This document shows positions 6,005 to 13,706 of a stretch of 34,008 nt of DNA, piece by piece. The translations under genes were made by a program, and so were the position numbers. Every line of letters begins with the position of its first letter. The first letter of the stretch is position 1. Origin of the DNA: a virus. The stretch lies in the IMG/VR virus record IMGVR_UViG_3300027742_000027, positions 1-34,008 of that record. One strand, written 5' to 3'. The notes below the pieces were generated by a model. It searched no databases. It was not told where the DNA came from and saw nothing but the letters and a program-made list of their open reading frames with translations.

Positions 6005-7336
6005 GTGAAACAAACAAAAGAATACAGGAAAATTGATGAACTTCGTAGTTGGAAAAAAAACCCACGCGGAATCACTACAAGTGGTTATAAACGGCTAGAA
6101 AAACAAATTAAAAAACTTGGCCAATATAAACCATTGTTAATAACTAATGATGGTGTAGTAATTGGTGGGAATATGCGACTTTTGGCATATCGAGAGCTAA
6201 AAGTGTCTCCTTTGTGGGTTAGTATTATAACTTTTGAAAAAGATGGAAATAGTTATGTTGCCTCAATCGACGGTGAGAAGCAGGCTGGAAAGTATGAAAC
6301 AATCGAACAAGGTATGCTTGAATATGCTCTATCAGATAACGATAGAGCCGGTTACTACGAGGAAGAGGAGCTAGCAGAATTACTGTATTCTTATAAAGAT
6401 AAAATTGTTTTACCAGATTACAGCATAGACATTGGAAGAGCTATTGATGGAAAAGAATTGCTCGATAAATATGCTCAAATGGAGGAAGATGAAGTTCCAG
6501 AGATTGCAGGAGGGAAGCCAAAGAGTAAATTAGGAGAGGTGTATCAATTGGGAAAACATAGATTAATGTGTGGAGATGCAACTAAAAAAGAAAATTTTGA
6601 GAAATTGATGGAAGGGAAAAAGGCAAACCTTATTTTTACAGATCCGCCTTATAATGTAGATTATAAATCTCCTGGTAGTGGGTTGAGTTATAATTCTAAA
6701 AAATTTGGAGGAACAGGAGGAAAGATGTTTAATGATGATAAAACTGATGATGAGGCAATTAAATTTTATAGTCAGGTACTAAAAAATCTTTACGAATTCT
6801 CTGCAGAGAATGTAACTATCTATTGGTGGTTTGCTAATACAAATAACTGGATTAATAGAAAAGCATTCAAAAACAGTGGATGGCATATGTCTCAGATTAT
6901 TATTTGGCTTAAAAACTCACTCGTCTTTAGCCGGGGGCAGGACTACCACCGGATTTATGAACCTTGTATGATGGGGTGGAAGAAAGAGAAAAAGCACTAC
7001 ACTAACAAAAAGATTTATAATTTAGTAGACGTATTTCATCTGGATTTTGATGAGTTTAGCGAGATGTTGGACGTTTGGTACGAAAAAAGAGACGTGGTAG
7101 CACAATATGTTCATCCTACTCAAAAGCCCGTGAGATTAGCGGAGAGGGCATTGAAAAAGAATAGTAAAGAGGAAGACATTGTATTGGATGCTTTCGGTGG
7201 CTCAGGTTCAACTTTAATTGCTTGTGAGCAAATGAATAGAAAATGTTATATGATGGAATTAGATCCCAAGTATGTAGACGTGATTATCAAGAGATGGGAA
7301 AATTATACTGGGAAGAAGGTAAAGAAAGTGTTGTAA
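6005..7336 (+). CDS. ParB-like domain fused to DNA methyltransferase (N6-A/N4-C)
   Basis: Residues 1-100 are a ParB/Srx-like N-terminal domain: 'IDELRSWKKNPRGI', 'QIKKLGQYKPLLI' and 'VVIGGNMRLLAYREL'. Residues about 175-443 are a DNA amino-methyltransferase: VYQLGKHRLMCGDA, the catalytic TDPPYNVDY (DPPY 213-216), then 'HPTQKPVRLAERAL' and the SAM-binding DAFGGSGSTLIAC (FGGSG 397-401). Catalytic motif before SAM motif is the beta-class order. This ParB-methyltransferase fusion is common in phages and probably protects phage DNA or alters expression; the recognition site cannot be read. The GTG start follows the G-rich tract. AT-rich composition suggests recent transfer. No partner restriction enzyme is adjacent. 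Confidence 0.9.
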   Translation: MKQTKEYRKIDELRSWKKNPRGITTSGYKRLEKQIKKLGQYKPLLITNDGVVIGGNMRLLAYRELKVSPLWVSIITFEKDGNSYVASIDGEKQAGKYETIEQGMLEYALSDNDRAGYYEEEELAELLYSYKDKIVLPDYSIDIGRAIDGKELLDKYAQMEEDEVPEIAGGKPKSKLGEVYQLGKHRLMCGDATKKENFEKLMEGKKANLIFTDPPYNVDYKSPGSGLSYNSKKFGGTGGKMFNDDKTDDEAIKFYSQVLKNLYEFSAENVTIYWWFANTNNWINRKAFKNSGWHMSQIIIWLKNSLVFSRGQDYHRIYEPCMMGWKKEKKHYTNKKIYNLVDVFHLDFDEFSEMLDVWYEKRDVVAQYVHPTQKPVRLAERALKKNSKEEDIVLDAFGGSGSTLIACEQMNRKCYMMELDPKYVDVIIKRWENYTGKKVKKVL

Positions 7337-7370
7337 GGAAAGTACGATAATCTTACAATAAAATTATAAT
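7331..7370 (+). promoter_or_regulatory. Inverted repeat and TATAAT box before the packaging genes
   Basis: A perfect 7-base inverted repeat, TTGTAAG (7331-7337) and CTTACAA (7352-7358), overlaps the methyltransferase stop codon. A consensus TATAAT lies at 7365-7370. No good -35 box is found 16-18 bases upstream of it (7342-7347 reads GTACGA). It could be an operator-controlled weak promoter for the terminase operon, or the repeat could be a small RNA hairpin. There is no U tract, so a terminator is unlikely. Confidence 0.35.
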
Positions 7371-7386
7371 AAGCATACAATCTTGA

Positions 7387-7467
7387 ATGAGCAAGGGAAA
7401 AAAGAGAAACTTAGCCAAGCGTAGGAGAAAGCGGTTAAAAAAGAAGCGTCAAAATGTCCAGGCCTAA
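7387..7467 (+). CDS. Possible 26-aa highly basic peptide
   Basis: An ATG at 7387 opens a 26-codon frame encoding MSKGKKRNLAKRRRKRLKKK and six more residues; over half are Lys or Arg. It overlaps the terminase small subunit start by 14 bases in another frame. No clear ribosome binding site precedes it. Extreme basicity would fit a nucleic-acid-binding peptide, but such short frames also occur by chance, so this is a weak call. Confidence 0.22.
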   Translation: MSKGKKRNLAKRRRKRLKKKRQNVQA

Positions 7468-8005
7468 GAAGATCAACTGGGAGCAGGCGAGAGCGGAGTA
7501 TGTCGCCAACAGGAGCATGTCGCTCAAGGAGGTGGCGGAGAAGTATGCTGTCAGTTACGATTACCTCCGAGCAGTCGCCCAGAAGGAAAGTTGGAGGTCG
7601 GACAAGGAGAGGCGGTGGAGCGACAAGCAGAAGGAAGCCCTGGAGGAAGTGGAAGGCTCGATCAAGGACCTGATCATCAGGCACGCCAAGGTGGCACGGT
7701 TCCTGCAGGCGGGAGGCATCAAGAGGCTGCAGAAGAGGTTGAAGGATTTGGACATACTGGACGGCAACCCGCAACTCGCCAAGAAAATCAGCCAGATGGA
7801 CGACAGGACGTTGCTGGCGATGGTATCGGAAGGACTGAAGGCGGAGCGGGAATTATACCCGAAGCAGATGCAGATTCAGGGTGACATAGGGATAAAAGCA
7901 GTGGGAATTTCGAAAGCGTTAGACGCGGCAATATATGAAGCATTCAGAAAACGAATCGGCCGAAAAAGACCGTCAATCCATAGCAAGAATAGTAATAAGA
8001 AATAG
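7454..8005 (+). CDS. terS: Terminase small subunit-like protein
   Basis: The 183-residue product starts with a helix-turn-helix: 'INWEQARAEYVANRSMSLKEVAEKYAVSYDYLRAVAQKESW' spans residues 7-47 and is typical of phage terminase small subunits and related DNA-binding proteins. A long helical middle (residues 55-130) could serve for oligomerisation, and the C-terminus is basic. It directly precedes and overlaps the large subunit gene by 71 bases in a different frame, the usual order. It should bind the phage packaging site and guide the large subunit to DNA. The small-subunit identity rests on the HTH and position. Confidence 0.8.
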   Translation: MSRPKKINWEQARAEYVANRSMSLKEVAEKYAVSYDYLRAVAQKESWRSDKERRWSDKQKEALEEVEGSIKDLIIRHAKVARFLQAGGIKRLQKRLKDLDILDGNPQLAKKISQMDDRTLLAMVSEGLKAERELYPKQMQIQGDIGIKAVGISKALDAAIYEAFRKRIGRKRPSIHSKNSNKK

Positions 8006-9581
8006 GCACCTTCTGGCGTGGGTGGATGATAACATCAGGACGCCGAAGGGAGACAGGATGGATTGGAAAGACCATCAATACCTCATTGACATATATGAGG
8101 ACCCGTCTGGGAACATGGTGTTGAAGAAAGGTGCTCAAATCGGGGTTACCACTTTCGGGATGAACAAGGCCCTGTGGTTCGCGGATGTCCACTCCGATCC
8201 GAGCGTCGCCGTCATTTACACGTTCCCCACCGCCTCGGATGTCGCGGATTTCTCCAAGGCCCGGATAACGCCGATGATTCAATCGTCGGACCACCTGAGC
8301 AGGATTGTGGAGGGCGGGATCGAGCTGAAGCAGATAGGCAAATCGTTTTTGTATTTCAGAGGAGCCTGGAGCGAGAGGCAGGCCATTTCGGTCGACTCGG
8401 ACTTCAACATCCACGACGAGGTCGACTTCTCCAAGCCCGACATTATCGATATGTATAAGGAGAGGATGTCCCACTCCAAGTATAAGCTGTCGCTGATATT
8501 CTCGACGCCGAGCATCCCGGAGTTCGGGATCGACTATTTGTTTAACCGTTCGGACAAGAAGGAATGGTTCGTGGAGTGCCCGAAGTGCGGCAGGCCCCAG
8601 ATATTGAAGTATCCCGATTCCATTAAAGGCGACACTAGGGAGGCGAGGTTCGCCTGCACATATTGCAAGGCCACCATCACCGACGATGCGAGGAGGAACG
8701 GCTACTGGAAGGCGACGGGCGACAAGGATTGGGGCGTTTCCGGCTATCACATCAGCCAGCTGATGGCTCCGTGGATCTCGGCGAAGGAAATCCTGCAAAA
8801 GGAAGAAAGTTCGCGGATAAGGCCGACCAAGCAGCTCTCGGGAATCAAGGATTTCTACAATTTCTGTCTGGGCGAGGCCTACGGCGGAGAGAACCAGCCT
8901 CTAAATCGTGATATTTTGCTGTCATGTATCCAAAACAAGTACGACCTGGAGGAGAAGAGCAGGTATTCTGTTATGGGCGTCGACCAGGGCGACGAGCTGA
9001 GCGTTGTGATTTACACCAAGGAGAAGTCGGGCGACATCAGGCTGGTTCACACGGAGGTCTGCGACAGTTTCGACAGGCTGCCCGACCTGATGGATCAGTT
9101 CGGGGTGGTCTTCTGCCTGATCGACGCCTTGCCAAACAAACATTCAGCGAGAAGATTTGCTTTACAATATCAAAGCAAAGTGTGGTTAGTCTACTACAAC
9201 GATAGGCAGAAGGAATTCATCAAGTGGATCAAGGATTCGGAGAAGAAGGAATACCGCGTCGTGGTCAACAAGGTAGAATCGCTCGACAGGATGGCCGGCA
9301 GGTTCCAGAGGCACGAGATCATACTACCAAGGCTAACCCAGCCGATCGACAGGCTGATCAGGCATTTGTGCAACTGGGCAAAAGACAAAGAAGAGGATAG
9401 CCACGGTGTGGTAAGATGGGTTTACAAGAAGCTGGGAGCCGACCACTTGACAATGGCGACCAACTATGCGATGCTCGGTATAGACAAACTGTCAACGGGC
9501 TCTTTGGCTGAACCGAAAGCAGAGGACATACCTAAGAAAGATAGGCCGATGACCTCTGGAGTGATGGGGATGCAATTTTAA
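7935..9581 (+). CDS. terL: Terminase large subunit (packaging ATPase/nuclease)
   Basis: The 548-residue protein shows an N-terminal ATPase: a variant Walker A (MVLKKGAQIGVTTFG, K64-T73), Walker B NIHDEVDF (D161-E162) and coupling motif STPS (190-193). A zinc ribbon follows (ECPKCG and CTYCK; C215, C218, C241, C244), as in lambda gpA-like terminases. The RNase H-like nuclease has VMGVDQGDE (D350), CLIDALPNKHS (D397) and GADHLTMA (D503-H504). It cuts and pumps DNA into the prohead through the portal. No strong ribosome binding site precedes ATG 7935, but the conserved N-terminal segment (HLLAWVDDNIRTPKGDRMDW) supports an early start; translation is probably coupled to terS. Confidence 0.92.
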   Translation: MKHSENESAEKDRQSIARIVIRNRHLLAWVDDNIRTPKGDRMDWKDHQYLIDIYEDPSGNMVLKKGAQIGVTTFGMNKALWFADVHSDPSVAVIYTFPTASDVADFSKARITPMIQSSDHLSRIVEGGIELKQIGKSFLYFRGAWSERQAISVDSDFNIHDEVDFSKPDIIDMYKERMSHSKYKLSLIFSTPSIPEFGIDYLFNRSDKKEWFVECPKCGRPQILKYPDSIKGDTREARFACTYCKATITDDARRNGYWKATGDKDWGVSGYHISQLMAPWISAKEILQKEESSRIRPTKQLSGIKDFYNFCLGEAYGGENQPLNRDILLSCIQNKYDLEEKSRYSVMGVDQGDELSVVIYTKEKSGDIRLVHTEVCDSFDRLPDLMDQFGVVFCLIDALPNKHSARRFALQYQSKVWLVYYNDRQKEFIKWIKDSEKKEYRVVVNKVESLDRMAGRFQRHEIILPRLTQPIDRLIRHLCNWAKDKEEDSHGVVRWVYKKLGADHLTMATNYAMLGIDKLSTGSLAEPKAEDIPKKDRPMTSGVMGMQF

Positions 9582-9589
9582 GAGTTGAA

Positions 9590-11767
9590 ATGAAAAAAAC
9601 AAAAAAGTTCGCAACCAGAAAATCCTCGAGGCCAGAAATTGGTGCCTCTGGCGTGACTAACTTCCAAGGCGTAATTGATACGGATGAATACGTCGCAAAA
9701 CTTCAAGGTTCCACTCTCTATACCACGGTCGACAAGATGCGGTGGTCTGACGCTTCGGTTCAGGCCGCTCTCTTAATGTGCGAGCTCCCCATCCGCTCCG
9801 CAGAGTGGGATATTGAGCCGGCCTCGGAAGATACACAGGACCAGGAGATTGCCGAGTTTGTCAAGGATAATATGTTTAATGGTTTGACTATTCCGTGGGA
9901 GGACACGCTTCGGCAGATCCTTCTGATGCACCCATACGGTTGCATGGTTTTCGAGGTGATCTACAAGCTGACCGAGGATGGTAAGATCGGCTGGAGGAAA
10001 TGGGCGCCTAGACTGCCTAAAACAATTCAGAAGTGGAACGTGGACAAGAACGGAGAGCTGAGGAGCATTGCCCAGAGGACTTACAAGGACGATAATTTCG
10101 TTACCATTGAAATTCCGATAGAGAAGCTGATGGTTTTTGTCTACCGCAGGGAAGGAGATAACTACCTCGGCACCTCGATTCTCCGGCAGGCCTACAAGCA
10201 CTGGTTCTTCAGGGATAAATACTACAAGATCGACGCGGTAGCTACAGAGAGGCTCGGCATCGGCATCCCGATTGTCACTCTGCCCGACGGGTTTACCGAC
10301 GACGATTACAATGACGCCAAGAAGCTGGGCGAAAACCTGAGAGGCCACGAGAAGGCATACATCGTCAAGAAGACCGGCTGGGAGGTTGAGATGATGGATC
10401 TGAAGGCCAGCACAACGAAAGGCGTTCAGGAGATGCTCGAGCACCACACCAGGGAGATATTGAAGTCCGTGCTTGCCCAGTTCATCGACCTCGGCAGCAA
10501 GAGCACCGGCAGCTACGCTTTGGCGAAAGACCAGTCCCAGATTTTCCTGTCGGCTCTCGATTCGTCGGCGAAGCTGATCGAGGAGGTTATCAACGATGAG
10601 ATCAAGAAGCTGGTCGATTACAACTGGACGGTCGAGAAGTACCCGAAGCTCACCCACTCTGACCTGGGGAACAAGGACATCAAGGAGCTGGCCGAGGCGG
10701 TCCAGACCTTGACATTCTCGGGAATGCTAACCTCCGATCCGGAGACGGAAGACTACCTCAGGAAGGTCTTGAAGCTCCCAGAGAAGCCGGAAGGCAGCAG
10801 GGTGCAGCCGGTTGTACAGACCAAGAAGAAGGTAGGCAAACCAGAAGAGGAAGGCCAGTTTAAGGAAAAAAAAAAGACTAAATACCACCGGGAATTGACG
10901 AGAGTAGAGACGCGAGTCAGGTTCGACGAGATCAGAGACTTTATGGATACTGCGGAAAGGGAAACCGTCGCCAAAATGCTTTCGGTTCTTAATCGGGAGA
11001 AAGCCAGGCTGATAACTCTTTTCGAGGATGCGATAAAGAGGAAGGACTTCGCCGACCTGCACAGGATATCCTGGCAGCTGAAGGGACAATATGCCGCCGT
11101 TTTCAGGGAGCAAATCAAGAAACTCTTTGAATATGGGAAACTGAAGTCGAGCTACGAGATCAAGAAGCCGGCACCCATCACCACCGCCGAGATAAACAAG
11201 CAGGTAACGCAGAGGGCATTTTACCTCGCGGACCGCCACGAAAAACAGCTCCTGAAGAACATAAAGGGAATCGCTGCGGTCGCGATGATGGATCCTTCGG
11301 TTACCGACGAACAGGCTTTAGCAGAAGTTACCTCCGGGATTGACTCGTTCTTCAACAAAAATGTCCCGGCCACTGCCGCATTAATAACCTCGGACGAGAT
11401 GAATAGCGGGAGGATTTACACTTTCAAGGCCTTCAAGGACGACCTCTACGGATACCAGTGGTCGGCCATCCTGGACGGTGCGACCTGTAATTATTGCCGA
11501 AGCATGGACGGTCGGGTGATCGGGGTCGACGACAAGGCGTTTTCGGCCTACAAGCCAGGAGCGGTTCACTTTCACTGCAGGTGCATCTGGGTGGCGATAA
11601 CAAAGGAAGAGGAAAACCCGCCGCCTTTCACTGGTATTCCCGAAACGCTTAGGCCGCAGTCGGCAGTTCCAGCATGGGAGTTCAAGGACTTGGAATACCC
11701 GTTGCCTGGAAGCGGCAAGAGGAAGATGCCTTACGGAATGGGAGTTTATAAAGAGAGAGTGGAATAA
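9590..11767 (+). CDS. Portal protein fused to MuF-like minor head protein
   Basis: The 725-residue product joins two head proteins. Residues about 15-400 are a DUF935/Mu gp29-like portal ('SDASVQAALLMCELPIRSAEW', 'YGCMVFEVIY', 'DNYLGTSILRQAYKHWFF', 'KSTGSYALAKDQSQIFL' in sequence). A lysine-rich linker (about 405-440) leads to a Mu gpF/SPP1 gp7-like domain, recognised by 'YQWSAILDGATCNYCRSMDG' (from residue 622) and VHFHCRCIW, with C633, C636, C663 and C665 as probable metal ligands. The portal forms the 12-fold DNA channel; MuF proteins help head assembly or are injected. The two are separate genes in Mu. The frame is open throughout, without an internal start preceded by a strong ribosome binding site. 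Confidence 0.9.
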   Translation: MKKTKKFATRKSSRPEIGASGVTNFQGVIDTDEYVAKLQGSTLYTTVDKMRWSDASVQAALLMCELPIRSAEWDIEPASEDTQDQEIAEFVKDNMFNGLTIPWEDTLRQILLMHPYGCMVFEVIYKLTEDGKIGWRKWAPRLPKTIQKWNVDKNGELRSIAQRTYKDDNFVTIEIPIEKLMVFVYRREGDNYLGTSILRQAYKHWFFRDKYYKIDAVATERLGIGIPIVTLPDGFTDDDYNDAKKLGENLRGHEKAYIVKKTGWEVEMMDLKASTTKGVQEMLEHHTREILKSVLAQFIDLGSKSTGSYALAKDQSQIFLSALDSSAKLIEEVINDEIKKLVDYNWTVEKYPKLTHSDLGNKDIKELAEAVQTLTFSGMLTSDPETEDYLRKVLKLPEKPEGSRVQPVVQTKKKVGKPEEEGQFKEKKKTKYHRELTRVETRVRFDEIRDFMDTAERETVAKMLSVLNREKARLITLFEDAIKRKDFADLHRISWQLKGQYAAVFREQIKKLFEYGKLKSSYEIKKPAPITTAEINKQVTQRAFYLADRHEKQLLKNIKGIAAVAMMDPSVTDEQALAEVTSGIDSFFNKNVPATAALITSDEMNSGRIYTFKAFKDDLYGYQWSAILDGATCNYCRSMDGRVIGVDDKAFSAYKPGAVHFHCRCIWVAITKEEENPPPFTGIPETLRPQSAVPAWEFKDLEYPLPGSGKRKMPYGMGVYKERVE

Positions 11768-11768
11768 C

Positions 11769-11797
11769 TTGACAACAGATTTTTATTAAACTATTAT
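11769..11797 (+). promoter_or_regulatory. Consensus sigma70-type promoter for the head genes
   Basis: TTGACA (11769-11774) and TATTAT (11792-11797) are separated by exactly 17 bases, an almost ideal sigma70-type promoter. The start of transcription would fall near 11804, a few bases before the ribosome binding site AAAAGGAGAT (11801-11810) of the protease/scaffold gene, leaving a very short leader. It would allow head-protein expression above the level given by read-through from the packaging genes. Confidence 0.75.
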
Positions 11798-11814
11798 CTA
11801 AAAAGGAGATACAA

Positions 11815-13176
11815 ATGGCATTAAAATTTCCTGCCGACTTCGAGAAATGCGTGAGAGAAGGAGGCAGAGTAAGAACTATTGCGGTTAAAGGGCACCCCAA
11901 CAAGTATATGCACGTCTGCTATGACAAGGCCGGCAAATCCCACGCTGGCGAAGTGAAGACCAAGAAGGCATCCGAGCTGTTCCTCAAGAGTCTCGTCCCG
12001 CAGATTGACCTGAAAGGCCAGACTTTCAAGCAGAAAACCTCGGAGATTGAGGTCTTACGTGCTGGCGAGTGGGAGCACCCGCAGTATGGATTAATCAAGA
12101 TTGGCGAGGACGATATCGACAAGTTCGTTCAATCTTTTGACAACAAGATCCGTAAGGTCGACCTGGCGGTTGACCAGGAGCACATGCCGGAGAAAGGTGC
12201 CGCAGGCTGGTATAGAGAACTGAAGAAGGTTGTCGAGGACGGCAAGGCAAAGCTGAAGGCAACGGTTGAGTGGACCAAGTTGGGCCAGCAGCTTATCAAG
12301 GACGGGATTTTCAAGTATTTCAGCCCGGAGTTTGACTTCGACTACGAGGACCAAGAAACCCACGACCACTTCGAGAACGTATTGATCGGCGGTGCCTTGA
12401 CAAACCGACCGTATTTCAAAAGCCTGGCACCGGTGGCTCTCTCCGAAAACTTATACGCTGGTTTTACCAGTGAATTCGACGAGAAGGGAGGTGAGATAGG
12501 AATGACCAAAGAAGAACTTAAAGCAAAATTGGCTGAAGACACTGAATTTGAACTTCCAGAGGACGCATCCGATGAGGACAAAAAGGCCTTTGAAGAAGTT
12601 AAAGCAGAGTTAGCTAAGGAGGCTGAGGACAAGGAAGAAAAGGAGAAGGAAGCTGAAATAGAGGCTGCCGAGAAAGAAAAAGACGGTGCCGCCTGCACAA
12701 TGCCCGATGGGAAAAAAGGCATCATGAAGAACGGAAAATGTGTAGCGGCGGTAAAGGCAAGCGAGCGCTTCATCTCCAAAGCCGAGCATACCAAAGAGCT
12801 CAACGAACTGAAATCCAAGATGGGAATCGTTGAGGCAAAACTCCGTTTCAAAGAGGTTACGGAGAAAGTGCAAGGATATATGTTCTCTGAAAGCAATCCG
12901 AAAGGCGTCCTTCTACCTAAGAACAAAAAAGCTGCGGTCGGATTATTGATGGCTGCAACTCCCAAAGTCGCAAAACTGTTCTCTGAGTTTTTGGGACAGC
13001 TTGCCCCGATATCTTCAAAATTGTTTGAAGAGCAAGGAGGAGCTGAAGGCGAGGCCGACAAGAAGTCGATCATCGAGGCGGAAGCCAACAAAATGGTTGA
13101 TGACAAGAAAGCCAAAACCTACGGCGAAGCAATAAAAACGCTTCAAAGAGAGAAGCCGGACTTGTTCAAAGAATAA
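11815..13176 (+). CDS. Mu I-like prohead protease with C-terminal scaffold
   Basis: The 453-residue protein has a ~60-residue N-terminal extension, then a Mu gpI-like protease region (about 75-215): 'GEWEHPQYGLIKI', 'LAVDQEHMPEKGAAGWYREL', 'KATVEWTKLGQQLIKDGIFK', then YFSPEFDF and 'GGALTNRPYFKSLAPVALSE'. From residue 230 it becomes a charged, helical scaffold-like region containing one odd two-cysteine insertion (CTMPDGKKGIMKNGKC). The family cleaves scaffold and itself during prohead maturation. Position between portal and capsid genes fits. AAAAGGAGAT precedes the start, downstream of a strong promoter. An internal start at 12502 probably makes scaffold alone. Confidence 0.88.
   Translation: MALKFPADFEKCVREGGRVRTIAVKGHPNKYMHVCYDKAGKSHAGEVKTKKASELFLKSLVPQIDLKGQTFKQKTSEIEVLRAGEWEHPQYGLIKIGEDDIDKFVQSFDNKIRKVDLAVDQEHMPEKGAAGWYRELKKVVEDGKAKLKATVEWTKLGQQLIKDGIFKYFSPEFDFDYEDQETHDHFENVLIGGALTNRPYFKSLAPVALSENLYAGFTSEFDEKGGEIGMTKEELKAKLAEDTEFELPEDASDEDKKAFEEVKAELAKEAEDKEEKEKEAEIEAAEKEKDGAACTMPDGKKGIMKNGKCVAAVKASERFISKAEHTKELNELKSKMGIVEAKLRFKEVTEKVQGYMFSESNPKGVLLPKNKKAAVGLLMAATPKVAKLFSEFLGQLAPISSKLFEEQGGAEGEADKKSIIEAEANKMVDDKKAKTYGEAIKTLQREKPDLFKE
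12502..13176 (+). CDS. Nested scaffold protein (internal in-frame start, 224 aa)
   Basis: In the protease gene, codon 230 is an ATG preceded by AAGGGAGGTGAG at 12484-12495, as strong a site as any in the window. Translation from here yields 224 residues, 'MTKEELKAKLAEDTEFELPE' onward: acidic, Lys/Glu-rich and helical, as expected of scaffold. Phages such as lambda (C/Nu3) and Mu (I/Z) use the same nested arrangement to make many more scaffold than protease molecules. The site also encodes Glu-Lys-Gly-Gly-Glu in the protease frame, so chance is possible, but spacing and strength argue for use. Confidence 0.72.
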   Translation: MTKEELKAKLAEDTEFELPEDASDEDKKAFEEVKAELAKEAEDKEEKEKEAEIEAAEKEKDGAACTMPDGKKGIMKNGKCVAAVKASERFISKAEHTKELNELKSKMGIVEAKLRFKEVTEKVQGYMFSESNPKGVLLPKNKKAAVGLLMAATPKVAKLFSEFLGQLAPISSKLFEEQGGAEGEADKKSIIEAEANKMVDDKKAKTYGEAIKTLQREKPDLFKE

Positions 13177-13236
13177 GCCTGGTTAGGAAATCCACGGAAA
13201 AACCTGAATTCTTATAAGGAAAGGAGGTGAGTAATT

Positions 13237-13635
13237 GTGGCACAAGCATCAAATCAGATTGTCAAGACGTTCTTGGCAGGTGCAGACCTGTCCGGCTCGC
13301 AGTATTATGCTGTGATGATGACGTCAACAGACAACACCGTTGTAGTCGCTGGCACACCAGCTGCGGAAGGCACACACGTTATTGGAGTTCTCCAAAACAA
13401 GCCTGAAAGCGGAGAAGCTGCGTCAGTGGTGATAGGTGGAACTTCTAAGTTGAAAATGGCTGCTACCTGTGACCAAGGAGAGAAACTAATGTCTTCTAGT
13501 GGTAAGGGAACACCAGCCGATGCCGACCAAAAGTCAGTCATCGGAATTGCATTGGAAGCTGCGTTGGCAGAAAACGCTGTAATCGAAGTTCTACTTACAC
13601 CAGGTGGTCACGCTCAAGCGAACGAATCCGATTAA
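13237..13635 (+). CDS. Capsid cement / decoration protein (DUF2190-like)
   Basis: GTG 13237 is preceded by AAAGGAGGTGAGTAATT. The 132-residue, small-residue-rich beta protein has the features of the DUF2190-type capsid cement family: 'YYAVMMTSTDNTVVVAG', 'HVIGVLQNKPESGEAASVVI', 'GTSKLKMAATCDQGEKLMSS', 'SVIGIALEAALAENAVIEVL'. It lies directly before the major capsid gene, the usual position for a protein that binds the outside of the head lattice and stabilises it. No signal sequence or enzymatic motif is present. Confidence 0.82.
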   Translation: MAQASNQIVKTFLAGADLSGSQYYAVMMTSTDNTVVVAGTPAAEGTHVIGVLQNKPESGEAASVVIGGTSKLKMAATCDQGEKLMSSSGKGTPADADQKSVIGIALEAALAENAVIEVLLTPGGHAQANESD

Positions 13636-13677
13636 AAGCGGATGAAAACCATCATAGATTTGGTGGTGTATTATAGT
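13626..13677 (+). promoter_or_regulatory. Hairpin and TATAGT box before the major capsid gene
   Basis: ATCCG (13626-13630) and CGGAT (13639-13643) form a small hairpin around the cement gene stop. TATAGT (13672-13677) follows with no recognisable -35 box at the right distance. It may be a weak extra promoter or a stabilising 5' structure for the capsid mRNA. The evidence is slight. Confidence 0.25.
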
Positions 13678-13706
13678 GATATATTGAAAGGAGGTGAAAA
13701 AGTAAT

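Noticed and set aside
9773-10657. Long antisense ORF of 294 codons under the portal gene
   Set aside because: The portal frame is clearly coding with recognisable motifs; the antisense frame is a by-product of its codon pattern and has no start signal.
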